64,000 nucleotides of DNA from Paraburkholderia sp. LEh10 (GTDB lineage Bacteria; Pseudomonadota; Gammaproteobacteria; Burkholderiales; Burkholderiaceae), in the NCBI RefSeq assembly GCF_017814945.1, contig NZ_JAGIPX010000018.1, positions 1-64,000 of the forward strand. The letters are read 5' to 3'. The notes under the pieces were generated by a model. It was not told where the DNA came from, searched no databases, and saw only the letters and a list, made by a program, of their open reading frames with translations. A program made the translations under genes and the position numbers. Of this stretch, positions 44,379 to 52,217 are shown in pieces. The first letter of the stretch is position 1. The number at the start of each line of letters is the position of its first letter.

Positions 44379-44689
44379 ACACGAAGCAGATCGAAGTGTC
44401 GATCCTCGGCCAGCCCTATCGTCTCGCCTGCTCGCCGGAAACGGAAGCGGCGCTGCTCGAAGCCGTGGCGCGCGTCGATGCCGAGATGACGAAGATCCGT
44501 ACCAACAGTAATGTGCGCGGCCAGGACCGTATCGCGGTGATGGCGGCATTGTCGCTGGCATCGGAACTGCTTAGGCTGCAAGCGAGCGTGCGACACGGCG
44601 AATCGTTTCCTGCGGAAGAAATCCGGCGTACAATGCACCAGATGAACGAGCAACTCGGCACTGTGATCCAGCAGTACAGCGTGCAGTAA
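44375..44689 (+). CDS. zapA: Cell division protein ZapA
   Basis: ZapA is a small tetrameric protein that cross-links FtsZ filaments at midcell. The 104-residue product has the conserved EVSILGQPYRLACSPE start and the helical IAVMAALSLASELLRL segment that forms the coiled-coil dimer. It is coupled to the ZapB-like gene. Its position just upstream of 6S RNA repeats the zapA-ssrS arrangement found in enterobacteria. Confidence 0.95.
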   Translation: MNTKQIEVSILGQPYRLACSPETEAALLEAVARVDAEMTKIRTNSNVRGQDRIAVMAALSLASELLRLQASVRHGESFPAEEIRRTMHQMNEQLGTVIQQYSVQ

Positions 44690-44755
44690 ATCGAATTCAT
44701 AAGGGCTTGATTGTTTTTGCGGTCGGGCCCATGTTGTAGAGCAAACGTTTTTCAG

Positions 44756-44934
44756 CTTCCCTGCCTGGTTCGCCAAGGTCATATATTCCTTGAACCAATG
44801 CAATGTGCACGGTTGCGGAAATTTGTAGCACGGGCGTGCGCGTCACTCAGTCTGATGTACCCGAAGTGCTGCTAACTGCGACCAATTCTGAACCTCAGGT
44901 TCAGGATGCCGGCCTAGCGGCTATGGCGGGGACC
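44756..44934 (+). ncRNA. ssrS: 6S RNA
   Basis: The closing stem pairs TCCCTGCC (44758-44765) with GGCGGGGA (44925-44932). Inside are the CCAAGGTC / CCTTGAACCA and CTGAACCTCAGGTTCAG blocks of beta-proteobacterial 6S RNA, and a large central bubble that mimics an open promoter and traps RNA polymerase with sigma70. The position just past zapA is the classic one. Ends are estimated from the stem. Confidence 0.9.
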
Positions 44935-44940
44935 CATACG

Positions 44941-44973
44941 AACGGCATCGGACTTTGTCCGATGCCGTTTTTC
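44941..44973 (+). terminator. Terminator downstream of 6S RNA
   Basis: CGGCATCGGAC pairs with GTCCGATGCCG around TTT, then TTTTTC. A very strong hairpin directly after the 6S RNA. Confidence 0.9.
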
Positions 44974-45058
44974 TTTGCGCGTGCCGTCGCGTGAACCGGC
45001 GTCGCGTCGCCCGAACTGTTTGACAACGCTTCTCTCTTCTTCACGTTCAATCCGACTC

Positions 45059-45529
45059 ATGCGCTACTGGCTGATGAAGTCCGAACCGGACGAAGCAAGC
45101 ATCGACGATCTCGCCAACGCCCCGCAGCGCACGCTGCCGTGGACGGGTGTGCGCAACTATCAGGCGCGCAACTTCATGCGCGACATCATGAAGACGGGCG
45201 ACGGCGTACTGTTCTATCACTCGAGCTGCCCGGAGCCCGGCATCGCGGGCATCGCCGAAGTGTGCTCGACGCCCTATCCTGACCCGACCCAGTTCGATCC
45301 GAAGAGCCCGTACTACGACGCGAAGTCATCGCAGGAAACGCCGCGCTGGATGCTCGTCGATGTCGCGTTCAAGAAGAAGATCCAACTGATTCCGCTGGCC
45401 GCGTTGCGCGAGCATCCCGAACTCGCCCACATGCGCGTGCTCGCCAAGGGCAATCGCCTGTCGATCACGCCCGTCACGGACGCCGAATGGACGTTCATCA
45501 CGAAGCAACTCGCAAAGCGCGCCGGCTGA
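45059..45529 (+). CDS. EVE-domain protein
   Basis: This 156-residue protein is a single EVE domain (MRYWLMKSEPDEASIDDL, WTGVRNYQARNFMRDIMKTGD, VLFYHSSCPEPGIAGIAEV). The fold is related to PUA and YTH domains and is thought to bind modified bases in RNA or DNA. In E. coli the gene after 6S RNA is ygfA instead, so the neighbour differs. The ATG at 45059 is used; the frame stays open to 44975 without similarity. Confidence 0.92.
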   Translation: MRYWLMKSEPDEASIDDLANAPQRTLPWTGVRNYQARNFMRDIMKTGDGVLFYHSSCPEPGIAGIAEVCSTPYPDPTQFDPKSPYYDAKSSQETPRWMLVDVAFKKKIQLIPLAALREHPELAHMRVLAKGNRLSITPVTDAEWTFITKQLAKRAG

Positions 45530-45676
45530 GCGCGGCAAACTGCGTGGCAGCGTGGAAGATCGCGTGGCACGCGCAGTTCGACGCGACTTTCGAACACACT
45601 CGGGGAACCAGACGGCCTTTCAGACGCCTAACTGCGTCGCAAGCGTCATGCCATGAGCGCGCATCGATGCAACTGG

Positions 45677-45726
45677 TTGCGGCCGATTGCGGCCGATTGC
45701 GACCGATCGCGACCGTTTGCAATCGA
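45677..45726. repeat. Five direct 10-bp repeats upstream of the SIMPL gene
   Basis: Five consecutive 10-bp units run ttgcggccga, ttgcggccga, ttgcgaccga, tcgcgaccgt, ttgcaatcga. The exact 10-bp period puts each unit on the same face of the helix. The array ends 58 bases before the ATG of the SIMPL-domain gene. Confidence 0.85.
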
Positions 45727-45784
45727 TAAGCGCCGTGCCCTCGATGCATGCACGCACAATCTGCCTCAACGAAGGAGTCGAACA

Positions 45785-46519
45785 ATGACGAAAAAATCCG
45801 CGCTCGCATGGGCGCTCGCCGCCGCATGCGCGGCGCCTCTCGCCCTTGCGTTTGCGCCCGCCGCGGCCAACGCGCAAACCGTCGTGCAGCAGTATCAGCC
45901 TGCGGGCGTCCTGTCGCTGAACGCGCAAGCGAGCGCCGAAGTGCCGCAGGATGTCGTCGATATCACGCTGTTCTACGAGCAGGAAGCAAGCGATCCGTCG
46001 TCGTTGACGGGCACGCTGAACCAGCACGCCGACCAGGCGCTGCAAAAGACGAAGGGCGTCGCCGGCGTGACGGCGCGCACGGGGTCGTTCTCGATCTATC
46101 CGTCGACGGATCGCGATGGGCGCATCTCCGCATGGCGGGGCCGCACGGAGATCGTGCTGGAGTCGCATGACTTCGCGGCGGCATCGAAGCTCGCGGGGCA
46201 ATTGTCATCGATCATGCAGGTGGGCAACGTGCAGTTCTCGCTGTCGCCGGAAACGCAGCGCGCCGCCGAGCAAAAGCTGACGGGCCAGGCGATCGCGTCG
46301 TTCAAGCAGCAAGCTTCGTCCGCTGCCCAGTCATTCGGCTACAGCGGCTACTCGATTCGCGAAGTGAACGTCGGCCACGGCGGCATCGTGTCGCCTCGCC
46401 CCGTGATGATGATGGGCATGCGCTCCGACGGCAGCGCGAAGGCGGCCGCGCCCGTGCCCGTCGAGGGCGGTACATCGACCGTGACGGTCAACGTGTCGGG
46501 GTCGGTGCAGATGAAGTGA
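45785..46519 (+). CDS. SIMPL-domain (DUF541) periplasmic protein
   Basis: This 244-residue protein has a signal peptide (cleavage near ANAQ, residue 30) and the SIMPL/DUF541 domain (VLSLNAQASAEVPQDVVDI, TARTGSFSIYPSTDRDGRI, WRGRTEIVLES, and VQFSLSPETQRAAEQKL). Members such as E. coli YggE protect against oxidative stress; the biochemical activity is unclear. The ATG at 45785 is preceded by GAAGGAG. The upstream 10-bp repeats and a terminator downstream isolate it. Confidence 0.9.
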   Translation: MTKKSALAWALAAACAAPLALAFAPAAANAQTVVQQYQPAGVLSLNAQASAEVPQDVVDITLFYEQEASDPSSLTGTLNQHADQALQKTKGVAGVTARTGSFSIYPSTDRDGRISAWRGRTEIVLESHDFAAASKLAGQLSSIMQVGNVQFSLSPETQRAAEQKLTGQAIASFKQQASSAAQSFGYSGYSIREVNVGHGGIVSPRPVMMMGMRSDGSAKAAAPVPVEGGTSTVTVNVSGSVQMK

Positions 46520-46557
46520 CGCGAGCCGACTACAAGCGATCGCGTGAACACTCAAAC

Positions 46558-46586
46558 AAAAACGCCACGGCATGCCGTGGCGTTTT
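46558..46586. terminator. Bidirectional terminator between the SIMPL gene and lgt
   Basis: AAAACGCCACGG and CCGTGGCGTTTT form a perfect palindrome around CATG, with T runs on both strands. It serves the two convergent genes. Confidence 0.92.
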
Positions 46587-46613
46587 CGATGAATGACGCA
46601 CTACCCGCGCAGC

Positions 46614-47519
46614 TCAGCTTGCATTGACGGCCTGCGCCGCCTCGCGGCCATTGCGCCGGTATGCCCACAGCAGCATCAGCACGCCGGCGACGACCATCGG
46701 CAGCGACAGCCATTGGCCCATTGACAGACCGAACGCAAGCAGGCCAAGGAAGTCGTCCGGCTCGCGCGCGAACTCCACCGTGAAGCGCGCGAGGCCATAG
46801 CCGATCAAGAACACGGCCGAAATGGCGCCCACGGGACGCGGCTTGCGCGAGAAGAACCACAGCACGAAGAACAACACGACGCCTTCGAGCGCGATCTCAT
46901 ACAACTGCGACGGATGGCGCGGCAGCATGTGATACTGCGCGAACACATCGGCGAGATGCCATTGCGCGGCCTGCGCCGGATGCGCGGCTAGCCAGCCCGC
47001 GTCTTCGTTCGCGGCGCCTGGAAACAGCATCGCCCACGGCGCATCAGGCGAGGTCACGCGGCCCCACAACTCGCCGTTGATGAAGTTGCCGAGGCGCCCC
47101 GCGGCAAGCCCCGTCGGCACCATCGGCGCGACGAAGTCCGTCACCTGAAGCCATGTGCGCTTGCGCTGCCATGCGAACAGCACCATCGCGAGCGTCACGC
47201 CGAGAAACCCGCCGTGGAACGACATGCCGCCTTCCCACACCTTGAAGATGTCGAGGGGATGCGCGAAGTACCAGCTCGCCTTGTAGAACAGCACATAGCC
47301 GAGACGGCCGCCCAGGATCGTGCCCAGCACGCCGTAGAACAGCATGTCGTCGATATCCTTCGGGGTCCAGCCTTGCGCGGCGACATGCGGCAGCCGCAGG
47401 CGCAGCCGGCCCACGACGATCGCCATCACGAAGGCGACGAGGTACATCAGGCCGTACCAGCGGACGGCGAGCGGCCCCATATGGATCGCAACGGGGTCGA
47501 AATTCGGATGGATGTGCAT
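46614..47519 (-). CDS. lgt: Prolipoprotein diacylglyceryl transferase
   Basis: Lgt adds diacylglycerol to the lipobox cysteine of lipoproteins, including the several encoded in this window. The 301-residue inner-membrane protein has seven hydrophobic helices, the HGGFLGV segment with its essential histidine, and the signature GRLGNFINGELWGR. The ATG at 47519 (MHIHPNFDPVAIHMG) is the family start. It ends at the bidirectional terminator. Confidence 0.97.
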   Translation of the reverse strand: MHIHPNFDPVAIHMGPLAVRWYGLMYLVAFVMAIVVGRLRLRLPHVAAQGWTPKDIDDMLFYGVLGTILGGRLGYVLFYKASWYFAHPLDIFKVWEGGMSFHGGFLGVTLAMVLFAWQRKRTWLQVTDFVAPMVPTGLAAGRLGNFINGELWGRVTSPDAPWAMLFPGAANEDAGWLAAHPAQAAQWHLADVFAQYHMLPRHPSQLYEIALEGVVLFFVLWFFSRKPRPVGAISAVFLIGYGLARFTVEFAREPDDFLGLLAFGLSMGQWLSLPMVVAGVLMLLWAYRRNGREAAQAVNAS

Positions 47520-47595
47520 CGTATCGTTATAGGGGTTCGGTAATCTGAAAACTCAAGCGCGTTGGACGCGAATCGCCGCAAAGGGTTCGCCCGCG

Positions 47596-48549
47596 CTAGC
47601 CGGCGAGCACGTCCGCATGCGCGCGCACGATGTCGATGAAGCCGGACAGCACGGGGCTCACCTCGGCCGTGCGCCATGCAAGCCCGGTGACAATGGCGGG
47701 CACCGCTTCGCACAGCGGACGATACACGACGCCCGTGCGCCGCAGGTTACGCAACGATTGCGGCACCAGTGCGACGCCCATGCCGGCAGACACGAGGCTC
47801 ACGATCGTCTGCATCTGGATCGCCTCCTGGCCGATGCGCGGCGCGAGTCCGGCCGCGCCGTAGCAATCCATAATGATGTCATAAAAGCCTGGCGCGAGAC
47901 GCCTTGGAAAAACGACGAGCGGCGCGTCGCCCGCTTGCGCGAGACTCAGCGGCGCATCGCGCCATTCGGCCGCGCTCTGCGCGCCGCCTTCGATGCGCGC
48001 CGCCATCTCCGTCGACATCGCGATCACGAGCGGTTCGCGCGCGAGCGGCAGCCACGACAGCTGCTCCGCATAGCGCGGCGGCAGCGGCCCGATCACAAGG
48101 CCCGCGTCGATGCGCCCCGCCACCAGCTCGTCGATCTGCACGTCGCTGGTTGCTTCGAGCAGTTCGAGCCGCACGCGCGGATGCCGCGTTCCGAACTCGC
48201 GCAGCAGCGGCGGCAAAAGCCCGTAATCCGCCGTCGACACGAACGCCAGCGACAGCACGCCCGCCTCGCCGCGCGCGAGGCTCTGCGCGAGCGGCCGCAG
48301 CCCTTCCGCGCCCGCGAGCAGCCGTCGCACCTCGGGCAAGAGGTCCGCGCCGACGGACGTCAGCTCGACGGAGCGTTTCGTGCGCGCGAACAGCTCGACG
48401 CCCAGCGTGCCTTCGAGCGCGCGAATGGCCTGCGACAGCGGCGGTTGCGTCATCGACAGCCGCGCCGCCGCGCGCCCGAAGTGCTTTTCTTCGGCGACGG
48501 TCACGAAATAGCGCAACTGACGGAGATCAGGAATCGCGGGCAGACTCAT
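47596..48549 (-). CDS. LysR-family transcriptional regulator
   Basis: This 317-residue regulator has an N-terminal winged helix (LRQLRYFVTVAEEKHFGRAA, LSMTQPPLSQAIRALE) and a type 2 periplasmic-binding-like effector domain (about 95-300). It is divergent from ilvD across a 185-base gap that contains an A/T-rich stretch near 48555-48600, a usual LysR target. It may control ilvD or another gene; the effector is unknown. It is not the sulfur regulator CysB by sequence. Confidence 0.9.
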   Translation of the reverse strand: MSLPAIPDLRQLRYFVTVAEEKHFGRAAARLSMTQPPLSQAIRALEGTLGVELFARTKRSVELTSVGADLLPEVRRLLAGAEGLRPLAQSLARGEAGVLSLAFVSTADYGLLPPLLREFGTRHPRVRLELLEATSDVQIDELVAGRIDAGLVIGPLPPRYAEQLSWLPLAREPLVIAMSTEMAARIEGGAQSAAEWRDAPLSLAQAGDAPLVVFPRRLAPGFYDIIMDCYGAAGLAPRIGQEAIQMQTIVSLVSAGMGVALVPQSLRNLRRTGVVYRPLCEAVPAIVTGLAWRTAEVSPVLSGFIDIVRAHADVLAG

Positions 48550-48734
48550 TGATACATTTTACGACCTAATCGTTGCTGAATAATATATTGGACATTCTTT
48601 TGCAGAAACTGCATTCTTGCGCGACGCGCCCGAACTAGACTTAAAAACCCGCGCTGAAGCCGCCCGTGCCGCGACGCTGCAAGCGCAAAGCAGCCAACGG
48701 GCGCACAGATCAAAACAACTGGATGGAGCTCCCC

Positions 48735-50408
48735 ATGCCGTACAACCGTCGTTCGAAAAACATCACGCAAGGCGTCGCGCGTTCGCCGAACCGTTCGATG
48801 TATTACGCACTCGGCTATCAGAAGGACGACTTCGACAAGCCGATGATCGGCATCGCCAACGGCCATTCGACGATCACGCCCTGCAACGCCGGCCTGCAGC
48901 GTCTCGCGGACGCCGCCGTCGAGTCCGTCAGGCGTTCCGACGCAAATCCGCAGACCTTCGGCACGCCGACCATTTCGGACGGCATGTCGATGGGCACGGA
49001 GGGCATGAAGTACTCGCTCGTGTCGCGCGAAGTGATCGCCGACTGTATCGAGACCTGTGTGCAAGGCCAGTGGATGGACGGCGTCGTCGTGATCGGCGGC
49101 TGCGACAAGAACATGCCGGGCGGCATGATCGGACTCGCGCGGATGAACGTGCCCGGCATCTACGTGTACGGCGGCACGATCAAGCCAGGCAACTGGAAGG
49201 GCACCGACCTGACCATCGTGTCGTCGTTCGAAGCCGTCGGCGAATTCACGGCAGGCCGCATGTCGCAGGAAGATTTCGAAGGGGTCGAAAAGAACGCGTG
49301 CCCGACCACGGGCTCGTGCGGCGGCATGTACACCGCGAACACGATGAGCTCGTCGTTCGAAGCGCTCGGTATGTCGCTGATGTACTCGTCGACGATGGCG
49401 AACCCGGATCAGGAGAAAGTGGATTCGGCGGCGGAATCGGCGCGCGTGCTGGTCGAAGCGGTCAAGAAGGACCTCAAGCCGCGCGACATCATCACGAAGA
49501 AGTCGATCGAAAACGCCGTCGCGCTGATCATGGCGACGGGCGGCTCGACCAACGCCGTGCTGCACTATCTCGCGATCGCGCATGCGGCGGAAGTCGAGTG
49601 GACGATCGAGGACTTCGAGCGCATGCGCAAGAAAGTGCCCGTCATCTGCGATCTGAAGCCGTCGGGCAAGTACGTCGCGACCGACCTGCACAAGGCAGGC
49701 GGCATCCCGCAAGTGCTGAAGATCCTGCTCGACGCGGGCCTGCTGCACGGCGACTGCATGACGATCACGGGCAAGACGATCGCCGAAGAACTGAAGGACG
49801 TGCCAGGCAAGCCGCGCGCGGACCAGAACGTGATCTATCCGATCGACAAGGCGCTCTATAGCGAAGGCCACCTGGCGATCCTGAAGGGCAATCTCGCGGA
49901 AGACGGCGCGGTCGCGAAGATCACGGGCCTGAAGAACCCCGTCATCACGGGCCCGGCGCGCGTGTTCGACGACGAGCAAAGCGCAATGGAAGCGATCCTC
50001 GCCGACAAGATCAAGGCGGGTGACGTCGTCGTGCTGCGCTATCTCGGCCCGCAAGGCGGCCCGGGCATGCCGGAGATGCTTGCGCCGACGTCGGCGATCA
50101 TCGGCAAGGGCCTCGGCGAGTCCGTCGGCCTCATCACGGATGGCCGCTTCTCGGGTGGCACGTGGGGCATGGTCGTGGGTCACGTCGCGCCCGAAGCGTT
50201 TGTCGGCGGCACGATCGCGCTGGTGCAGGAAGGCGACTCGATCACCATCGACGCGCACAAGCTGCTGTTGCAACTGAACGTCGACGACGCCGAACTGCAG
50301 CGCCGCCGCGCAGCATGGAAGCAGCCCGCGCCGCGCTACACGCGCGGCGTGCTGGCCAAGTTCGCGGCGCTCGTGAAGCCGGCCGACAAGGGCGCCGTCA
50401 CGGGTTGA
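48735..50408 (+). CDS. ilvD: Dihydroxy-acid dehydratase
   Basis: IlvD dehydrates dihydroxy-isovalerate and dihydroxy-methylvalerate in valine and isoleucine synthesis. The 557-residue protein has three Fe-S cysteines (ITPCNAGL, IGGCDKNMPG, TTGSCGGMYTANTM) and the C-terminal swivel domain (LITDGRFSGGTWGMVVGH). A GGAG box precedes the ATG at 48735 (MPYNRRSKN); an in-frame ATG 12 bases upstream is also possible. It ends at a strong terminator. Confidence 0.96.
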   Translation: MPYNRRSKNITQGVARSPNRSMYYALGYQKDDFDKPMIGIANGHSTITPCNAGLQRLADAAVESVRRSDANPQTFGTPTISDGMSMGTEGMKYSLVSREVIADCIETCVQGQWMDGVVVIGGCDKNMPGGMIGLARMNVPGIYVYGGTIKPGNWKGTDLTIVSSFEAVGEFTAGRMSQEDFEGVEKNACPTTGSCGGMYTANTMSSSFEALGMSLMYSSTMANPDQEKVDSAAESARVLVEAVKKDLKPRDIITKKSIENAVALIMATGGSTNAVLHYLAIAHAAEVEWTIEDFERMRKKVPVICDLKPSGKYVATDLHKAGGIPQVLKILLDAGLLHGDCMTITGKTIAEELKDVPGKPRADQNVIYPIDKALYSEGHLAILKGNLAEDGAVAKITGLKNPVITGPARVFDDEQSAMEAILADKIKAGDVVVLRYLGPQGGPGMPEMLAPTSAIIGKGLGESVGLITDGRFSGGTWGMVVGHVAPEAFVGGTIALVQEGDSITIDAHKLLLQLNVDDAELQRRRAAWKQPAPRYTRGVLAKFAALVKPADKGAVTG

Positions 50409-50495
50409 CACACCGGCGCTTCGCGCATCATCCGACTGCGCGGCGCAGCAACATCGCGCCGCGTTCATGCCGGGCGAACCGCGCTTCGATGAACG

Positions 50496-50530
50496 AAGGG
50501 GCACACGGTCGACGTGTGCCCCTTTGCTTT
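50496..50530 (+). terminator. Terminator of ilvD
   Basis: AAGGGGCACACG pairs with CGTGTGCCCCTT around GTCGA, then TTTGCTTTT. Directly after it comes the -10 element of the next gene. Confidence 0.85.
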
Positions 50531-50536
50531 TATAAT
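50531..50536 (+). promoter_or_regulatory. Consensus -10 element for the cytochrome c gene
   Basis: TATAAT follows immediately on the ilvD terminator T run. The -35 position falls inside the terminator stem and does not match consensus. Confidence 0.5.
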
Positions 50537-50577
50537 GCGTCCACCACGAGCCGGGCGAAGTCACGGCGGAGACCATA

Positions 50578-50904
50578 ATGAAATCGAAGTCGTATGCGGC
50601 ATTCCTGCTGGCAGGCACTTTGGCACTCGCCGGCGCAGCGCGCGCGGAGTCGGCCCAGGGCCTCGCGCTTGCGCAGAAGCAGAATTGCATGAGCTGCCAT
50701 TCGGTGACACGGCAATTCATGGGACCGTCGCTGCGTGATGTCGCGGCCAGGTACGCGTCACGCAGCGATGCTGTTCATTACCTCGCGCGCAAGATTCTGG
50801 AAGGCAGCGCGGGCGTCTGGGGCCCCGTGCCGATGCCCGCGAACACCCAGCTCACGCCGGACGAAGCGACCTCGCTGGCAACCTGGATACTGACGCTCAA
50901 ATAA
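50578..50904 (+). CDS. Small class I cytochrome c (c551-like)
   Basis: This 108-residue periplasmic electron carrier has a signal peptide (cleavage near ARA, residue 23), the haem site CMSCH (C37, C40, H41) and a likely axial methionine M86 in PVPMPAN. Its size and pattern (QKQNCMSCHSV, GPSLRDVAARY) resemble cytochrome c551 and c-type electron carriers. Its redox partners are not in the window. The TATAAT element before it suggests its own promoter. Confidence 0.9.
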   Translation: MKSKSYAAFLLAGTLALAGAARAESAQGLALAQKQNCMSCHSVTRQFMGPSLRDVAARYASRSDAVHYLARKILEGSAGVWGPVPMPANTQLTPDEATSLATWILTLK

Positions 50905-50949
50905 GGCTCCGCACGACTCGAACGGGGCAGCGTTTCCGCCCGGCGCCGC

Positions 50950-51675
50950 TCATGGCACTTGCTTGCCCGCCGCGGCCTGACCGAGTTCCTCCCGGATCGC
51001 TTCGCGCACCCAGCTGAGCATTTCCGTCTGCAGCGCGAGCGCGACTTCGCGCGTGATCTGGTGCACGAGCCATGTCGTGTGGTCCTGGAACGCATCACGG
51101 CAGCGCGCTTCGATCAGGTTGCGCCCATCGCCATTCAGATAGGTCGCGAAGCGGCCGCGCAAGCGCTCGGCAAGCAGGTCGGCATCGTAGTCGGACAGCG
51201 CCACGCTTGCATGCGGGCGCTCCGGCTGCGCCGGCGTTGCAGTAGCGTCAGGTGGCGCGACGTAGCGCTCCGCCGTCGAGCCCGATGTGAACTCCGCTTC
51301 ACCAGGAACGAACTGCGCGGGCTCGCGCGCGGGCGGCGAGGCAGGCTCGCCGATCGTGCCCGGCTCGCCAACCAGACCATGCGCGGGCTGGTACACGGAG
51401 TCGAGCACGGGCACATCTTCATCGTGAGCGGACAGCGTGGCCGGCGTCGCCTGCGGCTGTCGCCCCTCGTCATGCGCTGCGTCAGCAGCGACGTCATGTG
51501 CGGCCCCGTGCGGCGCCGGATGCTTGCGTGCCTGCGAAGCCTCATGCCCGTGCCCATGACTATGCGCGCCGCTTCGCGTCGGCCGCTTCGTCTTCGCATG
51601 AGGGTCATGGCCCTCGACCATCACATCGGTCAGGAGGGGAATATCCTGGTCGGAAGAATCGGAAGATTGGGACAC
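50950..51675 (-). CDS. DUF2486-family protein
   Basis: This 241-residue protein belongs to DUF2486, a family of Burkholderiales with no known function. It has a short conserved start (DSSDQDIPLLTDVMVEG), a long His/Ala/Pro-rich low-complexity centre (about 25-165), and a conserved helical C-terminus (LAERLRGRFATYLNGDGRNL, RCRDAFQDHTTWLVHQI). I choose the GTG at 51675, which has a GGGAG box 8 bases upstream; an in-frame ATG at 51720 adds 15 residues. It lies after holC on the minus strand. Confidence 0.84.
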   Translation of the reverse strand: MSQSSDSSDQDIPLLTDVMVEGHDPHAKTKRPTRSGAHSHGHGHEASQARKHPAPHGAAHDVAADAAHDEGRQPQATPATLSAHDEDVPVLDSVYQPAHGLVGEPGTIGEPASPPAREPAQFVPGEAEFTSGSTAERYVAPPDATATPAQPERPHASVALSDYDADLLAERLRGRFATYLNGDGRNLIEARCRDAFQDHTTWLVHQITREVALALQTEMLSWVREAIREELGQAAAGKQVP

Positions 51676-51754
51676 GAAAGCACTCCCTTCAAAGATAGGA
51701 CGGGCCGGTTCCGCGCACATCGGACACGGCCGCGCATCGAACGGACAGGAACCG

Positions 51755-52171
51755 TCAAGCGCCCTGCTTATAGTTGTTCAGAGCATAGCCGCGATCGCGA
51801 TAGAAGCGATAGCGCTCGCGCCCGGCCGCCAGCTCGTCGGGCGCATTGCCGACGATTTCCAGCAGACGCTCGAAGCGCGCGAACTGCGGCGGCACGGTCG
51901 CACTCAGATTCAACAGTATCTGATGATGGGGCGCGTCGTCGAGCGACGACGCGAGCACGACGGGCGTTTGCGCCGCCAGCGGACTCGCCGCGATGCAATG
52001 CGGAATGAAGTCGAGTGCCGAGAAGGTCCACAACTGCTCGTCGAAGGCGCGCAGCCGCGGCGGCTCGGCCAGCACGACGAGCGGCTGGCCGGCCTGGTAC
52101 GCCTTGCGCACGAGACGGCATGCATAGAGCAGCGAATCGCCGACGTTCGAATGAAAGTCGATGCGTGTCAT
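51755..52171 (-). CDS. holC: DNA polymerase III chi subunit
   Basis: HolC links the clamp loader to single-strand binding protein. The 138-residue protein has the family pattern MTRIDFHSNVGDSLLYACRLVRKA, VLAEPPRLRAFDEQLWTF, and the FIPH segment. The order pepA-holC is common to proteobacteria. It is 46 bases downstream of pepA and on the same strand. Confidence 0.95.
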   Translation of the reverse strand: MTRIDFHSNVGDSLLYACRLVRKAYQAGQPLVVLAEPPRLRAFDEQLWTFSALDFIPHCIAASPLAAQTPVVLASSLDDAPHHQILLNLSATVPPQFARFERLLEIVGNAPDELAAGRERYRFYRDRGYALNNYKQGA

Positions 52172-52217
52172 CGGCGAGCCTGCTGCGTTGCTGCGCGTAC
52201 GCGGGGACTGCTACGCG

